This document shows positions 44,380 to 55,826 of a DNA stretch of 64,000 nt, piece by piece. The translations under genes were made by a program, and so were the position numbers. The notes under the pieces are model-generated. The model saw only the letters and a list, made by a program, of their open reading frames with translations, was not told where the DNA came from and did not search any database. The first letter of the stretch is position 1. The number at the start of each line of letters is the position of its first letter. This DNA is from Xylona heveae TC161 (taxonomy: Eukaryota > Ascomycota > Xylonomycetes > Xylonales > Xylonaceae): positions 1 to 64,000 of the forward strand of contig NW_017264196.1 in the NCBI RefSeq assembly GCF_001619985.1. Reading direction: 5' to 3'.

Positions 44380-47300
44380 ATGAAATTTTCTGTAGTGAGG
44401 AGTGGCCTTGATCCGAAGCTAACCCTCCATAGTTCTCTCAAAGAGGCCGCAAAAGGCCTCACTGCTGTCTTCGGTTTTTCGACACCGCCGCCCTATCCAC
44501 TCCCCGACGAAGTTCAAGATGCAGTCGACAGCTACTTGGACAAGCACAAAGAATCCGACGCCCATGAGTCCCAGCGCGTACAAGATGAGCTCCTCTCCAT
44601 CTTTCACCGAAACGTCACGGATCAACCTGAAAAACAACTAGCGTTTCTGAATGCTTTGGCGCTGTTGCGGCCTGCAATTCAAGGGACAGAAAGATGGCTG
44701 GAGTGGTGGGACCTGATCATTCGGAGGACAGTCACGGCGCTGGGACAAGAAAAAGCGGTGGTTGAGGAAACCAGAAGGCTGCTGCTCAGTATTTTGGTCT
44801 ATGACAAAGACGAGGACCCGAATGGAGAGCGAGCGCAAGCCTCGGCCGTCTTTGCGCAAAAGCTGCTCGAGGCTTATCTCGACCGGACTCGGCTTCACGT
44901 TGTGGGCGAGAATGTGAATCCGGCCGAACAGGAGGCCAATCACTTTGTGTCGGACCATCTAGAGTCAATCCTCGTGGATTTTGGGAAGAGGAAACCAAAG
45001 GTCATTGCTCCTAGGCTCGTTTGAAGCACGATTCCAAACCGTAGCTGACAGTGATGATAGGAATTTATGGATGCAGTTGACATCCTAGTGGTGAACAAGA
45101 ATCAGCGAGTTCAAGCTTTGAGCCTTCTTTGTGCATTCGTCCGATGCCAGCCCCCACACCTTTACGAAGTTTCGCAGACCGCCTTGATCGAACATTTACT
45201 CAAGTGCCTGATGATCGATACCTCCACGACGGTTGTGTCCCTGGCGCTTACGACTTTGGTCATGTTTCTACCCCACATTCCGAGCTCTCTTGTCAACTAC
45301 TTGCCTCGACTCTTTGTTGTGTACAGTCGGGTGCTCTGCTGGGAAGCGCAAAACGGTCAAACCGCAATTGATGGACACGATAGCGAGAAGGACGACGGAT
45401 ACTCTAGCAGCCCAGAGATGGCGAGGAATTCAGAATATACGGATCCATCTTGGGACAAGTTGGAGAATTCCTTTGGAAAAATGGGCTCCATGACACCCGA
45501 GTTGGCTCACTACTTCACCTTCCTTTACGGCCTGTATCCTCTCAACTTTATGAACTTTATTCGGCAGCCCTACGTGTATTTGGAGAATTTCGGGTTTAAA
45601 GATGCCAAACTCTTGGATCTTGATCCAAAAGCAATTCGAAACCGCAGTGAGCAATTCCGGCAGATGCACTTGCTCCATCCAAACTTTTACAACCTGACTG
45701 CGGAAATGGAGCTGGCGGATAATCGATGGGTCAAGAGTGACCCGTCAGATGTTGTCATTGAATGCATGGGGCTGCAATGCGCCGTGCTGCCTGCAACGGT
45801 GTTGAACGACCCTGGACCTCCCCCGACGTCTAAGCTTCCGGACATTCCAGAGTCCAGCGTGCCCACGGAAGACATTCCGGTCCAAAGTCTCCTCTCTGCC
45901 GATGAGGGGGCTGAAAGTCCGGCCTCTCCTACAGACACCAGGACGATTAGCTGGCGTAACACCCAAGTTACGTTGGTTCCATCTCATGCCGGTTCCCTCC
46001 CAAGCGACCATCATACTCCAACACCTGGTTCTCATCGCCAAAGCCTGAACCAAGCTGGGTCGCGAACAGCGTCCCCGTATCTGAAGCCCCGAGATCCCAT
46101 CCTGGACAGTCCCACTCTGCCTCCACACACCACCACAACCGAAGTGACGACTCTTCAGACGCAAGGTCCACCTCGGAAGAACTCTGTTCAAAGCAACTAC
46201 AGTGAAGGCGCTGCGTCGCTACGCGCTCTCAGTCTGCAGTCACCTCGTTTGGAAGCTTTCCCTCTGGCCCCCAGTCACAGCTACCACAAAGTCCCTCGCT
46301 CGCCAGCTATCAGAGCGGCCTCAATCGGCGGCGAAACCAGCGCAGCATTCTTGCAACGCGAGGTCATGCTCCTTCGTAACGATCTCAATTTTGAGAGGTA
46401 TCTGCGACAGCAACATTTATCCCACATTGGCCAATTACAACGTCGACATATCAAAGAAGCTACGGCCGAAGCCGAAACGCAGAGGCTTCTCAACACGAAC
46501 CGCGCGTTAAAAGTCAAGCTCGAGGACGCGAAGCAATCATTTGCCATGCTGAAAAAGGAAACTATGACCAGCAAGCACAATTCCAAAAAGTGGGAAGCCG
46601 AGTTGAATAGCAAAGTACGCATCCTGCGCGAGGATCAAAAGCGATGGAAATCCGACGAAGACACGCTGCGTCGAGAACTCTCTGGCATCCAAGTCGAATG
46701 CGACCGTCTCCGCAAGCTCATCGTGGACAGCGAAGCCCGTGAGTTCCGAGGCAGACAGCGTGTGCAGTCGATTGAAACCAACATGGAAGAAGTCGAAAAC
46801 CTAAGGGCCGAAGTCGACAACCTGAACGCCAGGATCCAAGAATACCAAGCCAAGGAGGATGAAGTGGAGCGCATCAAGGTCCAAGACGAGGATATTCGAG
46901 TCCAGCTTGAGACTGTTAATCTCAGGCTTAGAAGCCAAGATACGGAGCGCGAGCGGGTTAAACGGGCATACGAGCGCAGAGTTGCCGATCTTGAAACAAT
47001 GGTTCAGTCTTCTCAGGCTCAGACTCCCGATCAAAACTCCCCTGCTATTCAGCACATGCTGGACTCCGCCCTCGCCTCGAGCAGAATGCGTTTCAACCAG
47101 CTCAAGAAGGCTCACAACCTGTTACTCAACCGATATACCGAGCTTGAGGTACGCCTACAAGACATGCAAACTGGCGGTGGCGGCGCCGAATTTGATGACG
47201 ATCTTGCATTTACGCTCAACACTCGACCGATCGCTGGCTTCTCGAGCGCCTTGGACGGGCATGCGCCTCTCCGATCATCTTCCAAGCAAGCCGGCTCAGC

Positions 47301-47968
47301 CATGGCGCAACTTCCGGGGCCCCTACGGCGCCACCCCACTGCGCCTCCGGATCTTTCTAAGAATCCAGACGACTATTATGGAGGGGGAGACGACTACTAT
47401 ACCTCCTCGCCGAGCTTAGCACCGTCGCCCGCAGCGGGCGGACCTGGGGATGTACCTCGGCCACAGCGATTCGAGTCGCTTCGCAATCATCACGGACACG
47501 GCCATTACGCATCTGGTGATTCTAGTCCCGTCTATGATCGCTTTGACCGGCTTCATCCAGCCAGTGGGCCATCTTCGCGCAGTCAGTCCCGCACGGCGTA
47601 CGACTCTCCGGCTGAATCCACGGCGCCTCGCCTCTCCAGTGCAGGCAACAGTCGCCGCAGCTCTCTGTCTGGAGACCGAGCGAGCTCGGCCAAGGATACT
47701 GGGAAAATCGGACCTTTTTCGGAAGCAAGAGTGTACGGTCGAGGTAAGTATCACTTTTCTTTTTTTTTTTTGTCTTATATCTCTCTTCCCCTTGCTCTTC
47801 CTTTCTATTCACTAGTTTAGCTCTACCACCATCTCTCCATTCATCTTGAATTCAAACCAGTGTACTGACGTATGGAATGCTCATCTTACAGGTGGCGTCC
47901 AAAATATCGGCAAGAGAGAAAAACCAAAAGATGGGAAGAAGCGCGGTATTCGTGCTCTCATCGGGTAG
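44380..47968 (+). CDS. tsc1: Hamartin-type tuberous sclerosis complex protein Tsc1
   Basis: Three exons, join(44380..45000, 45061..47743, 47892..47968), give 1126 residues. The N-terminal alpha-helical hamartin core (about 60-440) includes FGKRKPKEFMDAVDIL rebuilt at the first junction, ALTTLVMFLPHIPSSL, YFTFLYGLYPLNFMNFIRQP and the family-typical HLLHPNFYNLTAEMEL. A Ser/Pro-rich linker follows. A long coiled coil (about 640-900; VMLLRNDLNFERYLRQQ onward) is rich in Glu, Arg and Leu. The tail is low-complexity and ends KRGIRALIG. Tsc1 stabilises Tsc2, the GAP for Rheb, upstream of TORC1. The first intron uses the weak donor GTCATT; frame and family continuity support it. The start at 44380 is the first in-frame Met giving a family-like N-terminus, but an upstream non-coding or tiny first exon cannot be excluded. 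Confidence 0.88.
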
Positions 47969-48280
47969 ATGTCAGCCACTGACTGTCATTTAGCCATCGC
48001 TTCTATATATATATACCTCCTCCCTTCGAGTCTCATACCTTTCTTGAAATATACTACTCCCTTTAGCTTGTGTTACTGCTCCTCTATCTTTTCCAACACT
48101 TTTCTTGCCAATATTCTTCCGATTACTTTTTATTTCTATTTCTATCTTCATTTTTTATTTTTATTCTTTTTTTTTTTATTTTCTTTATCTGCTTTTCTAT
48201 TTTTTTTATTTTTATATTTTTATTTTTTATTTTCCCCACTTTTTCTTCCATTCATCCGGTCATGCTCTCCCTGCTTGTTC

Positions 48281-48309
48281 TTTCTTTTCTTTTCTTTTCT
48301 TTTCTTTTA
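48281..48309 (+). repeat. TTTTC pentamer microsatellite
   Basis: About five tandem TTTTC units lie in the T-rich 3' flank of tsc1. Confidence 0.85.
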
Positions 48310-48595
48310 CTTTCAGACACATACCCCTTCCACCCGTCATTTATTCAGGACCAAATTTTTTATTTCCTCTCAGATATTCTTGTTCATTCTTGTATTTTAT
48401 TGCCTTTTTATCTTCACTTTTTATATCAACTTCAAACTATCAAATAAATTTTATTATCGTTCCTTGTGTCGTTAACTTTTTCTATTTCTCTTTGTGTTCC
48501 CTTCCTTCTCGACATTACCTACAGTGGGGATATATATATTGTACAACTGTACTTCGTTATGTATGTACGGAGTAGTTTATCTACCTTACCTACAT

Positions 48596-48613
48596 TACCT
48601 ACCTAGGTAGGTA
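48596..48613 (+). repeat. 18-nt perfect palindrome TACCTACCTAGGTAGGTA
   Basis: The sequence equals its own reverse complement over 18 bases. It is built from TACC/GGTA units, and further TACCTACC- and AGGTAGGTA-like words lie nearby (48581-48600 and about 48771-48779). Confidence 0.85.
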
Positions 48614-48780
48614 GTAGCTCAATGCACACATATAAGGTACTTTATTACACCTTCCGTGGTATTGCATGACCATGCGTGTACTATTATTTCTTTTCCCCGT
48701 TTTCTGGTAAAAAGTCGAGATATATGTATCTCTTCTTTGACACATGAATTGACTTAGGTAGAATGACCCAGGTAGGTACA

Positions 48781-48804
48781 GTTACGGTTACAGTTACGAT
48801 TACA
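48781..48804 (+). repeat. Degenerate hexamer repeat (GTTACR)
   Basis: Four successive hexamers, GTTACG GTTACA GTTACG ATTACA, differ only at the sixth base and, in the last copy, at the first base. They lie in non-coding DNA. Confidence 0.75.
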
Positions 48805-48986
48805 ATACCACATGGTCTAAATGTTCCAATACTAGTGCACATTGTGCGTAAATTTGCATTGAGCTTGATTAAGTACAGGGAGGTATGATAACATGAGATG
48901 AAGTCAAATTTCGATATTCAATTAAAGATCCTAGTCTTGTCATGCTCGGCCAGGGTCATCAGAGTTCAGATATACTGCGGAACAAA

Positions 48987-51900
48987 TTACAGCCGACTTT
49001 CGATGCCTGCGGGGTGGGCCTGGCCGGGCCAACTGCCGTCGGGCCAAACCAGGCGAAGGGCTTCATAAATGTGTCTGCAAAGCTTGAAATTAGTAGGCGG
49101 GAAAAAAGGAGAGAACAAGTGAAGCAGAATAAAAGGAGTGAATGAGCTAAAAACTTACTGGACAAACATGATGCTCAACCCCTGAATCACCTCTGGCGGA
49201 AGATCGCGCAAATCTTTCCTGTTTTGAGAAGGGAGCAGCACAGTCTTGACGCCCGCGCGAAGAGCCCCGATAAGCTTCTCCTTGATACCGCCAACGGCAG
49301 TGACACGCCCACGGAGAGAAACTTCGCCGGTCATTGCAAGCGTTGGCGGCACGGGTTTGCCAGAGAAGAGGGAGATGAGAGCAATCGTGTGGGCTAGACC
49401 TGCAGAAGGGCCGTCCTTTGGCATGGCGCCTACGGGACAGTGCACGTGCAGGCTGCGATCCTTCATGATATCAATGGATGGATCACTAGTCAGGCCAAGC
49501 TCGTATGAGTGAGCTTTGACCCAGCTCAGAGCCACTTCGACTGATTCTTTAAGGACGTCGCCCAACTTTCCGGTGAGCTGGACGCTGCCTTTGCCGGGCA
49601 TGTCGGCCACCTCGATAAAAAGGATGCTTCCTTGTCCGCCTGAAGAACCGTTGAATGATTAGAATCATGCAAACCTCAATGATGAAGTAGTGGACATAAG
49701 GCGACTCACCTGTAGAGTATGCCACGAGACCAGTGACTACTCCTGGCCGGGAAGACGTTTCTGCGATTTCTTCATCAAATTTCTCAATACCAAGGATTTC
49801 TTCTAGATCTGGCAGCCAGACCTGAGGCCGATAGCTTTCGAACCTCGACGAATCTTTGGCCTGGGAATACTCCACCGCCTTGGACCGACACACGGAGCCA
49901 ATCTCCCGCTCAAGGTTGCGGACTCCAGCCTCGCGTGTGTAGGAAGCAATAATTTTATCCAGCACTTCGTCTGATATATCAACATTTTCAATAGACAGCC
50001 CATTCGAGATGACTTGTTTCGGAATAAGATGCCGTCGCGCAATCGATCTCTTCTCGAGTGTCGTATATCCAGAAAGCTGGATGGTCTCCATCCTGTCCAG
50101 GAGAGGGGCCGGGATAGTATCAAGACTGTTGGCTGTAGCGATAAAGAGGACCTTGCTTAGGTCCATGGGAATGCCCACGTAGTGATCCACAAAGGTATGA
50201 TTTTGCTCAGGGTCGAGCACCTCCAGCATGGCCGCAGAAGGGTCACCGTGGAAATTAGCTCCGCCAACCTTGTCAATCTCGTCCAGCAAAAAGACGGGGT
50301 TTGTCACGCCGACCTTTTTCAGACCAGAGACAATGAGACCGGGCATAGCCGCAACATAAGTACGGCGATGGCCCCGAATCTCCGCTTCGTCGCGAACACC
50401 GCCTAGAGAAATTCGATGAAAGTTTCGTCCAAGAGCTGTCGCAACGGACTTGGCCAAGCTCGTCTTTCCCGTACCCGGTGGACCAACCAGCAAAAGTATG
50501 GGCGATTTGTCTACCATACGCTTGCTCTTCAGGAGCTGTACCTTGATGTCTTCTGGTTTGTTCTGATGTTCGTCGTCGACATCGTCCAGGCTGTTTTCCA
50601 CTGCCGCGGCGTCCTCAGCGGCCTTTTCGATTTGAGCGTCCAGGTCCTGATTGGCCGACTGCTTGAGTCTTAACACGGCCAGATACTCTAACAATCTCTT
50701 CTTGATCTTTTCAAGCCCATAATGATCATCATCCAGCTGCTTGCGCGCTCTCACTAGCGTAGTCGCGTCAAGCCTGTCATCCGTCGAAGTGGTCCAAGGG
50801 ATTTCAGCCAAGTTTTCTAGGTAATTCCGACAGACTTGGTACTCCGCTTGAGCCGGATTCATCTTCTTCAGTCTTTGCAATTCCCGCGCGGCGACCTTTT
50901 CGGCCTCTGGACTAAGCTTGGCATCATCCAATTTCTTCTTTAATTCTTCAAATTCGTCACCTTCGTCGGACCCTTTCCCGATACCACTAGGGAGCCCTTT
51001 GAGCAATCCTCTTGACAAGTTGTTTGGCAATCCACTTGACGTTCCATGTGGAGATCCGCTTGTTAGTCCATTGGGGAACGGGAGCCTAGTGGCTCTCCTT
51101 TTGCGCATTTTCTGAATCATTTCATCCATCGTCAGATGTTCATCCGAAAACAGATTTTGAATCGGGTAAAATTTCCGTAATTTAAACAGCTCAAGCGGGT
51201 CAACAGATCCTCCCTCGGACGATGGCGTTTGATTGATTGGGGTGATGGCAGTGATCGTCATGGTATTCCGCATGTCCGAAAGTTGTTTTTGATACAAATC
51301 GATGAGAAACTTCATGCGCTCCTTCACATCCACCATTGACAAAATACGCAACTGCTCTTCATAAGTAGGCTTTAGAAGCGCCACCAAGTAGTCTGCCAAT
51401 TCACCGGCTTCATCCAGCCCTTTGCTCCGAATTGTTTTCTCTGCAGCCGCCGTAATCGGAAAAGGAGAAAACCTTAGCAAAGAAGTTAATCTTGTATATG
51501 TTATTGCTTCGAGCGATAGACGTTGAAGTTGACTGAGAAGCTCCCTTCCAGTTACGTCCATGGGGTCGATACCTAATCAAAGGCAGGTTAATAAACATGA
51601 CCATACTCATTTAGCAAATCTGAAAAGACCATACTTTGATCTTTATAGCAGGTCACATTTCCGGTTATAAACGGTCGTCTTTTATCGATCCCATCAAGCT
51701 TCAGCCTTGCCACGCCGTGGAGTCTAACTCCGCCATAACCGACCTTGTCTTCCCATCCCCAGATTTCCGCCAACGTGCCATATTCATAAAGGTCCTTTGG
51801 TTGATATTCAAATCGTTTGTTTGCATTATACTCCCCGCCTTTCGTCTTTAGAGGAAAGCATCCTATCACTAGAGAACCCCTGTAAGCAGTAGGCAATTTC

Positions 51901-52043
51901 AATTTGCGATTTGCGTAACTGTTAGTAATAGCGAGAAGATCAGCTCGATCTCCCGTTGGTGTGGTATGGATCTGGCCTGGCAGCACAACTGCTTGATCAT
52001 CTAATGCAACTATTGGCAGTTGAGAGTATTGTTCGGGCTCCAT
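48987..52043 (-). CDS. lon2: Peroxisomal Lon protease (Lon2/Pln type)
   Basis: Four exons, complement(48987..49074, 49159..49639, 49710..51572, 51635..52043), give 946 residues. Order: Lon N-domain ([19 protein letters not shown] onward); coiled-coil linker; AAA+ module (Walker [10 protein letters not shown] near 497, [11 protein letters not shown], sensor [16 protein letters not shown]); and S16 protease domain with Ser836 in PKDGPSAG and Lys877 in GGIKEK, an intact Ser-Lys dyad. The 88-nt last exon encodes a short tail ending SRL, a type 1 peroxisomal targeting signal. With the absence of a mitochondrial presequence this marks the peroxisomal paralogue. It degrades misfolded or oxidised matrix proteins. 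A Gly/Ser-rich insert ([18 protein letters not shown]) lies near residue 320 in the linker. Retention of the last intron stops the protein right after MFVQ and removes the SRL. Confidence 0.93.
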
Positions 52044-52798
52044 GATGCGATCAATTGGTCGAGTGACAGTTGGGTGAGTTGGGCGGACCGGCAGACGGTC
52101 CAGGACAGTAGAACTGGTGGAATATAGACACTTTGGGATTATTTGCGATATTTACAGGGGAAAAGATATTATTGAGAAGAAACAATGAAATCTAGAGTGT
52201 TATTGTTGAGAGAGAGAGTAGTTGTACACAGTGTGAGAGAGGATGATCGTTGTAGATGGTTGGGGGGGAAAGGCGACAGGGCGATAGCATGTCATGTCAT
52301 CATGTCATCCCGAACCGAGGATGAAGATAACTCAAACCACCATCTCTTTCCGACTTCTTTACTCCTCCAGATTAAGCAATATGGGGGTTGCAATCTACTG
52401 TTGCAGAACAAATCAAAAAGCTTTTTCACTAAAACCTAGACGCTTATGTATATATGTTAGACTCTTTTTGCGCTCAAGGCCATCTCGTTAAATATAACAT
52501 GTGAATTCAAGACCCTTAAACGCCCAGTGAGACATAACGCGGCTGGCTTTGAGGAACATCAATTCTTCACCAAACAAACCACATAATCAGCATCAATAGG
52601 ACTGTTGATTAAAGTCTTTGAATAAAATTTCTATCATGCCCAATGCCGTATTTGATGAAAAGCTGATCCTGCGCCATCGAAATGAAACCCCAGTATATAT
52701 AATATACAATACCGCTCTGTGCACGGCCGCGTTTATACAACCCACTTCTCTCAATATCTTTTGACCATTGGGTATTTTAAAGACAAACCTCCCCTTCC
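52044..52798. other. Intergenic, presumed Lon promoter
   Basis: This 0.75 kb lies between the Lon start and the uL23m stop on the same strand. The region next to 52043 is the likely Lon promoter. A short GA-rich run lies near 52208-52221. No gene is supported. Confidence 0.45.
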
Positions 52799-53500
52799 TT
52801 AGGGTCGCGAATCGCGCGACATAGGCAGATCCTGTTCGACTTCTACCGGTGCACCGCTGTCCACCCATTGTGGCCGCCATTGCTCCTTGCCTGATAGCAA
52901 CGCTTGCGCCTGCTCGGCGATTGACTTTCTCTCAGCAGTCGGCTTCGCAGCATAGTCTGGTCGGTACTTCTCCTGCTCTTTTTCCTGAGATTTCGCAGCG
53001 GCATCGTAACGTTCCTTCTCCCAACTGTTTGCCGATTAGTATCCAACTTTGCATCACGAAAACGAGACATGACAACATACGACGAAAAGTCCTCAGGTTC
53101 CTCGGGCCAAACAAAAGGCTTATCCATTTCTACCGTCATCTTCTTGATTGAACGCGGCCTGTACCACCGTCTAGGCGCAGGCATTCTGGAGCCCGGCTTG
53201 TCCTGTCGCACTCGTTGCTGTTGGACGTATGATCGGACGCTGACCACCTTGACGCCATAGGCATGGAAAAGATAGTCGCGAATGTCGAGCTTGTTCAGAT
53301 TCAATGGTACGATGAAGCTGGCATAATTGGGTGGCAGAAAGGGCGTGCGGAGGAGAGTGAGGGTAAAATTAGGCCTGCACCATGTATGATCAGTAAGGAG
53401 ACGGCAAGCGGAACGTTTGGAGAATGGCAACTAACAGGTAAACCTCTTTCCCACCAAGATTGAAGTGCCTTGCGGCCAGTGCAGGCACATTGGTAGCCAT
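52799..53500 (-). CDS. mrp20: Mitochondrial large-subunit ribosomal protein uL23m (Mrp20)
   Basis: Three exons, complement(52799..53024, 53081..53374, 53436..53500), give 194 residues. Splicing yields MATNVPALAARHFNLGGKEV, then NFTLTLLRTPFLPPNYASF, LNKLDIRDYLFHAYGVKV and VRSYVQQQRV, the L23 fold that sits at the peptide exit tunnel. RPRSIKKMTVEMDKPFVWPE and a charged helical extension (EKERYDAAAKSQEKEQEKY) follow, as in fungal mitochondrial versions. The tail ends SRDSRP. The start at 53500 gives the family N-terminus; longer upstream frames would add an unrelated segment. It is divergent from the phosphatase gene 510 bp away. Confidence 0.93.
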
Positions 53501-54010
53501 TGCGTTGATGAGGAAGGTTATGTCTGTCCAAAAATCAACCTTCAATTGGTTGTGGATTTGGAGTTTCGGCGAAAAGTGATGTTGCATCTATGGGCCATCT
53601 AGTTGTCCGTATCAAGCCACCCCGGAGCTCCGAGACATCGGCGACAACTTATCCTATACAATGCATAATATCCTAATATCCCATCTTTGATCAGTTATTT
53701 GCATTGCACTCAGGTAAATTAATTTTTATTTTCTTACTTTCTTTATCTATTCTGATTTCTCTTTATAATGCCATGACCTTGAATTGGTTGATGGAAAATC
53801 CTTATGCTGTCCAATCTCAATTGCGCCAGAACATTCTCACTGCGCCTTTCAACATTTAATGTGACTTGTACACGGAATTCATGTTGCTAAGAATTTGAAA
53901 TATCTTCTATTTATGCTTCTTCCTCGCTGCATGTCTTACATTTTTGCATTTTATATCTGCCTGAACCATACTAAATAGTTACCGGTTCCTGACTAGATTT
54001 CAGATCACCC
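53501..54010. promoter_or_regulatory. Divergent promoter region, mrp20 and oca1
   Basis: This 510-bp region lies between two divergent starts and must hold both promoters. It is AT-rich in the half nearer oca1, and no discrete motif is called. Confidence 0.5.
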
Positions 54011-55115
54011 ATGCCCTCAACATTCAGCCGCTTCGTCCCGCCGGTAAACTTTGCATTGGTATGACGCATATTATTTCTCCTCTGCTTCCTTTTGGCTTTG
54101 CATTCACTCATCTAACATTAAATCAGGTTGAAGAAGGTGTCTACCGTGCCGGCCAACCGACCGCTATCAATATACCTTTTCTTGAATCTCTCAAACTCAA
54201 AACGATAGTATGGCTTGGTAAGCTATCAATGTTTTCAAATTTCATGCTTTTTGTCCTTGTTGTCTCCGAGAAAATCCTTCATTTGAGCTTTTGCATGGCA
54301 TAGCATGTACAAAACAAATTAAGTAAATAATATGCTAACATTAACAATTCAGCTGTCGAGGAACCCAACGAAATGGTCCTCGCGTTTGCAGATGAAAATG
54401 AATTGACGATCCACCACATGGGACTAGCAGAAGGTCCGACACTCCTCTTTTCTCCTGACTACACTCAGCAATTCTCAACTCTTTCTTCTCATTTGCAATT
54501 GAGGCGATCCACCCCGATTCCTCAGAGTCAATTTCTCTAATCGTCATTCCTTTCCCCATGCATTACTCGTTTCACGTTTCGCTTCCAAACTAATTATTGC
54601 CATCAGGCGGTAATCCGTGGGACCCTCTCACAGAACAATGTGTTCTCGATGCTCTTCACGAGGTCATCAATTTGAGTAACTTCCCGTTGCTCATCAGCTG
54701 TGGCATGGGTCGGCATCGAACTGGCACAGTAGTTGGCTGTCTGCGGAGGTTACAAGGGTGAGACTTTTCTACCTTATACTCTATCCCTTCGTGCCATTGG
54801 GATTTGACACATATGCTAACACTAATCATCTACCTGCTTGGATGGGAATAGATGGAATCTCGCAGCGTAAGTCCCCTTGTGTTTTTCTTGGCTCTCCTAC
54901 ACCCATGTGCCATTTCCCAAACATGCTCAATCGCAACTGAGTTACTGATATAGAAATTCCACAGTGCATTAGAAGAATATCGTCGCTTCACCGGGACCCG
55001 GCGCACTCGCGTCGTGAATGAATTGCATATTGAAGCTTTTCGTCGCGAATCTGTGGCCCTACCAGCTAAGGAAGTTATACCTAAGTGGCTTTGGGCTGCA
55101 CTATCCACAGAGTGA
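54011..55115 (+). CDS. oca1: Oca1-type putative tyrosine/dual-specificity phosphatase
   Basis: Six exons, join(54011..54058, 54127..54217, 54353..54433, 54607..54757, 54852..54866, 54965..55115), give 178 residues. The fifth exon is only 15 nt (encoding part of GWNLAA) and restores frame into AALEEYRRFTGTRR. The start is MPSTFSRFVPPVNFALV, followed by EEGVYRAGQP, the family opening. The signature CGMGRHRTGTVVGC fits CX5R with catalytic Cys105 and Arg111. The conserved RLQGWNLA and EEYRRFTG segments match the Oca1 (oxidant-induced cell-cycle arrest) subgroup rather than Siw14, whose loop has another pattern. Yeast Oca proteins form a complex linked to inositol-pyrophosphate and stress responses, and activity on protein is doubtful. 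The donor of exon 3 is the weak GTCCGA. Confidence 0.88.
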
Positions 55116-55826
55116 TGGGTGAGTGAGCGACACGGAGCTCCATCAAGAGGCCAAGAGAGTGCCCGGAATTGCGTAGTTTCTTTGAAGGCTATCCGAGATG
55201 AAACAAAAAGAAAGTCCCTGGGAAGAGAGCAAGTGAGATGACTTATGTATTTGCGGAAGAACGTCCATTAGAACTATTGGCGGTAATACTTGTTTTCCAC
55301 CGGAATTCGGTTTGTTTTGGAGTTTCTGGGCTTGGTTTGACACAGTTTGACATGGTTTGATGGGAGATACCAATTTCTCGGGTGTTCCTTTTCCATTTGT
55401 TTCTTCAATCAATGATAATGGCGAGCTAAGGACGGCAGACTTGGGGAATACGATGACCAAATAGAAAAATTCATGCCCACTGGTACGGACTAGAAGAGTC
55501 ATTAGAAGATTGCCGCCCCATGATACAGTTAGGAAGTCTTCTAACGATACATCCCGCTTTGAAATTGACGAGGTCCTCTTCTCTATATAACAAAATGCTC
55601 AAAATGTTCGCCAAACGCCAAGAGTGAGGGCCGCCACAGTGTATCCCGACGGGACATTGTGCAATCCAGAAAGGGCCCTCCAAATGCTCAGGATAAATCT
55701 TCTACTACATACAATATCTATAAACATTGGAATCAACGTAATAGTATCCACTATTCTTGTTCTTCAACGTCCAAAAAATGCAATTCTATAAACGCCGCTC
55801 CTGCTATCGCTACCATGCTCGATCTT
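55116..55826. other. Convergent 3' intergenic region, no supported gene
   Basis: This 0.7 kb separates the convergent oca1 and fad1 genes. Open frames of 70-120 codons are present but show no domain. Nothing else stands out. Confidence 0.45.

Larger units (their letters stand above)
47969..48986. other. Convergent 3' intergenic region with simple repeats
   Basis: This 1 kb lies between convergent tsc1 and the Lon gene. It is strongly T-rich from 48.1 to 48.5 kb and gives low-complexity Phe-rich open frames that are not genes. It holds a TTTTC repeat, an 18-nt palindrome and a GTTACR hexamer repeat, listed separately. Confidence 0.5.

Noticed and set aside
48070-48575. Several Phe-rich open frames up to 168 codons
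   Set aside because: They arise from T-rich low-complexity 3' flank in all three frames and have no protein-like composition.
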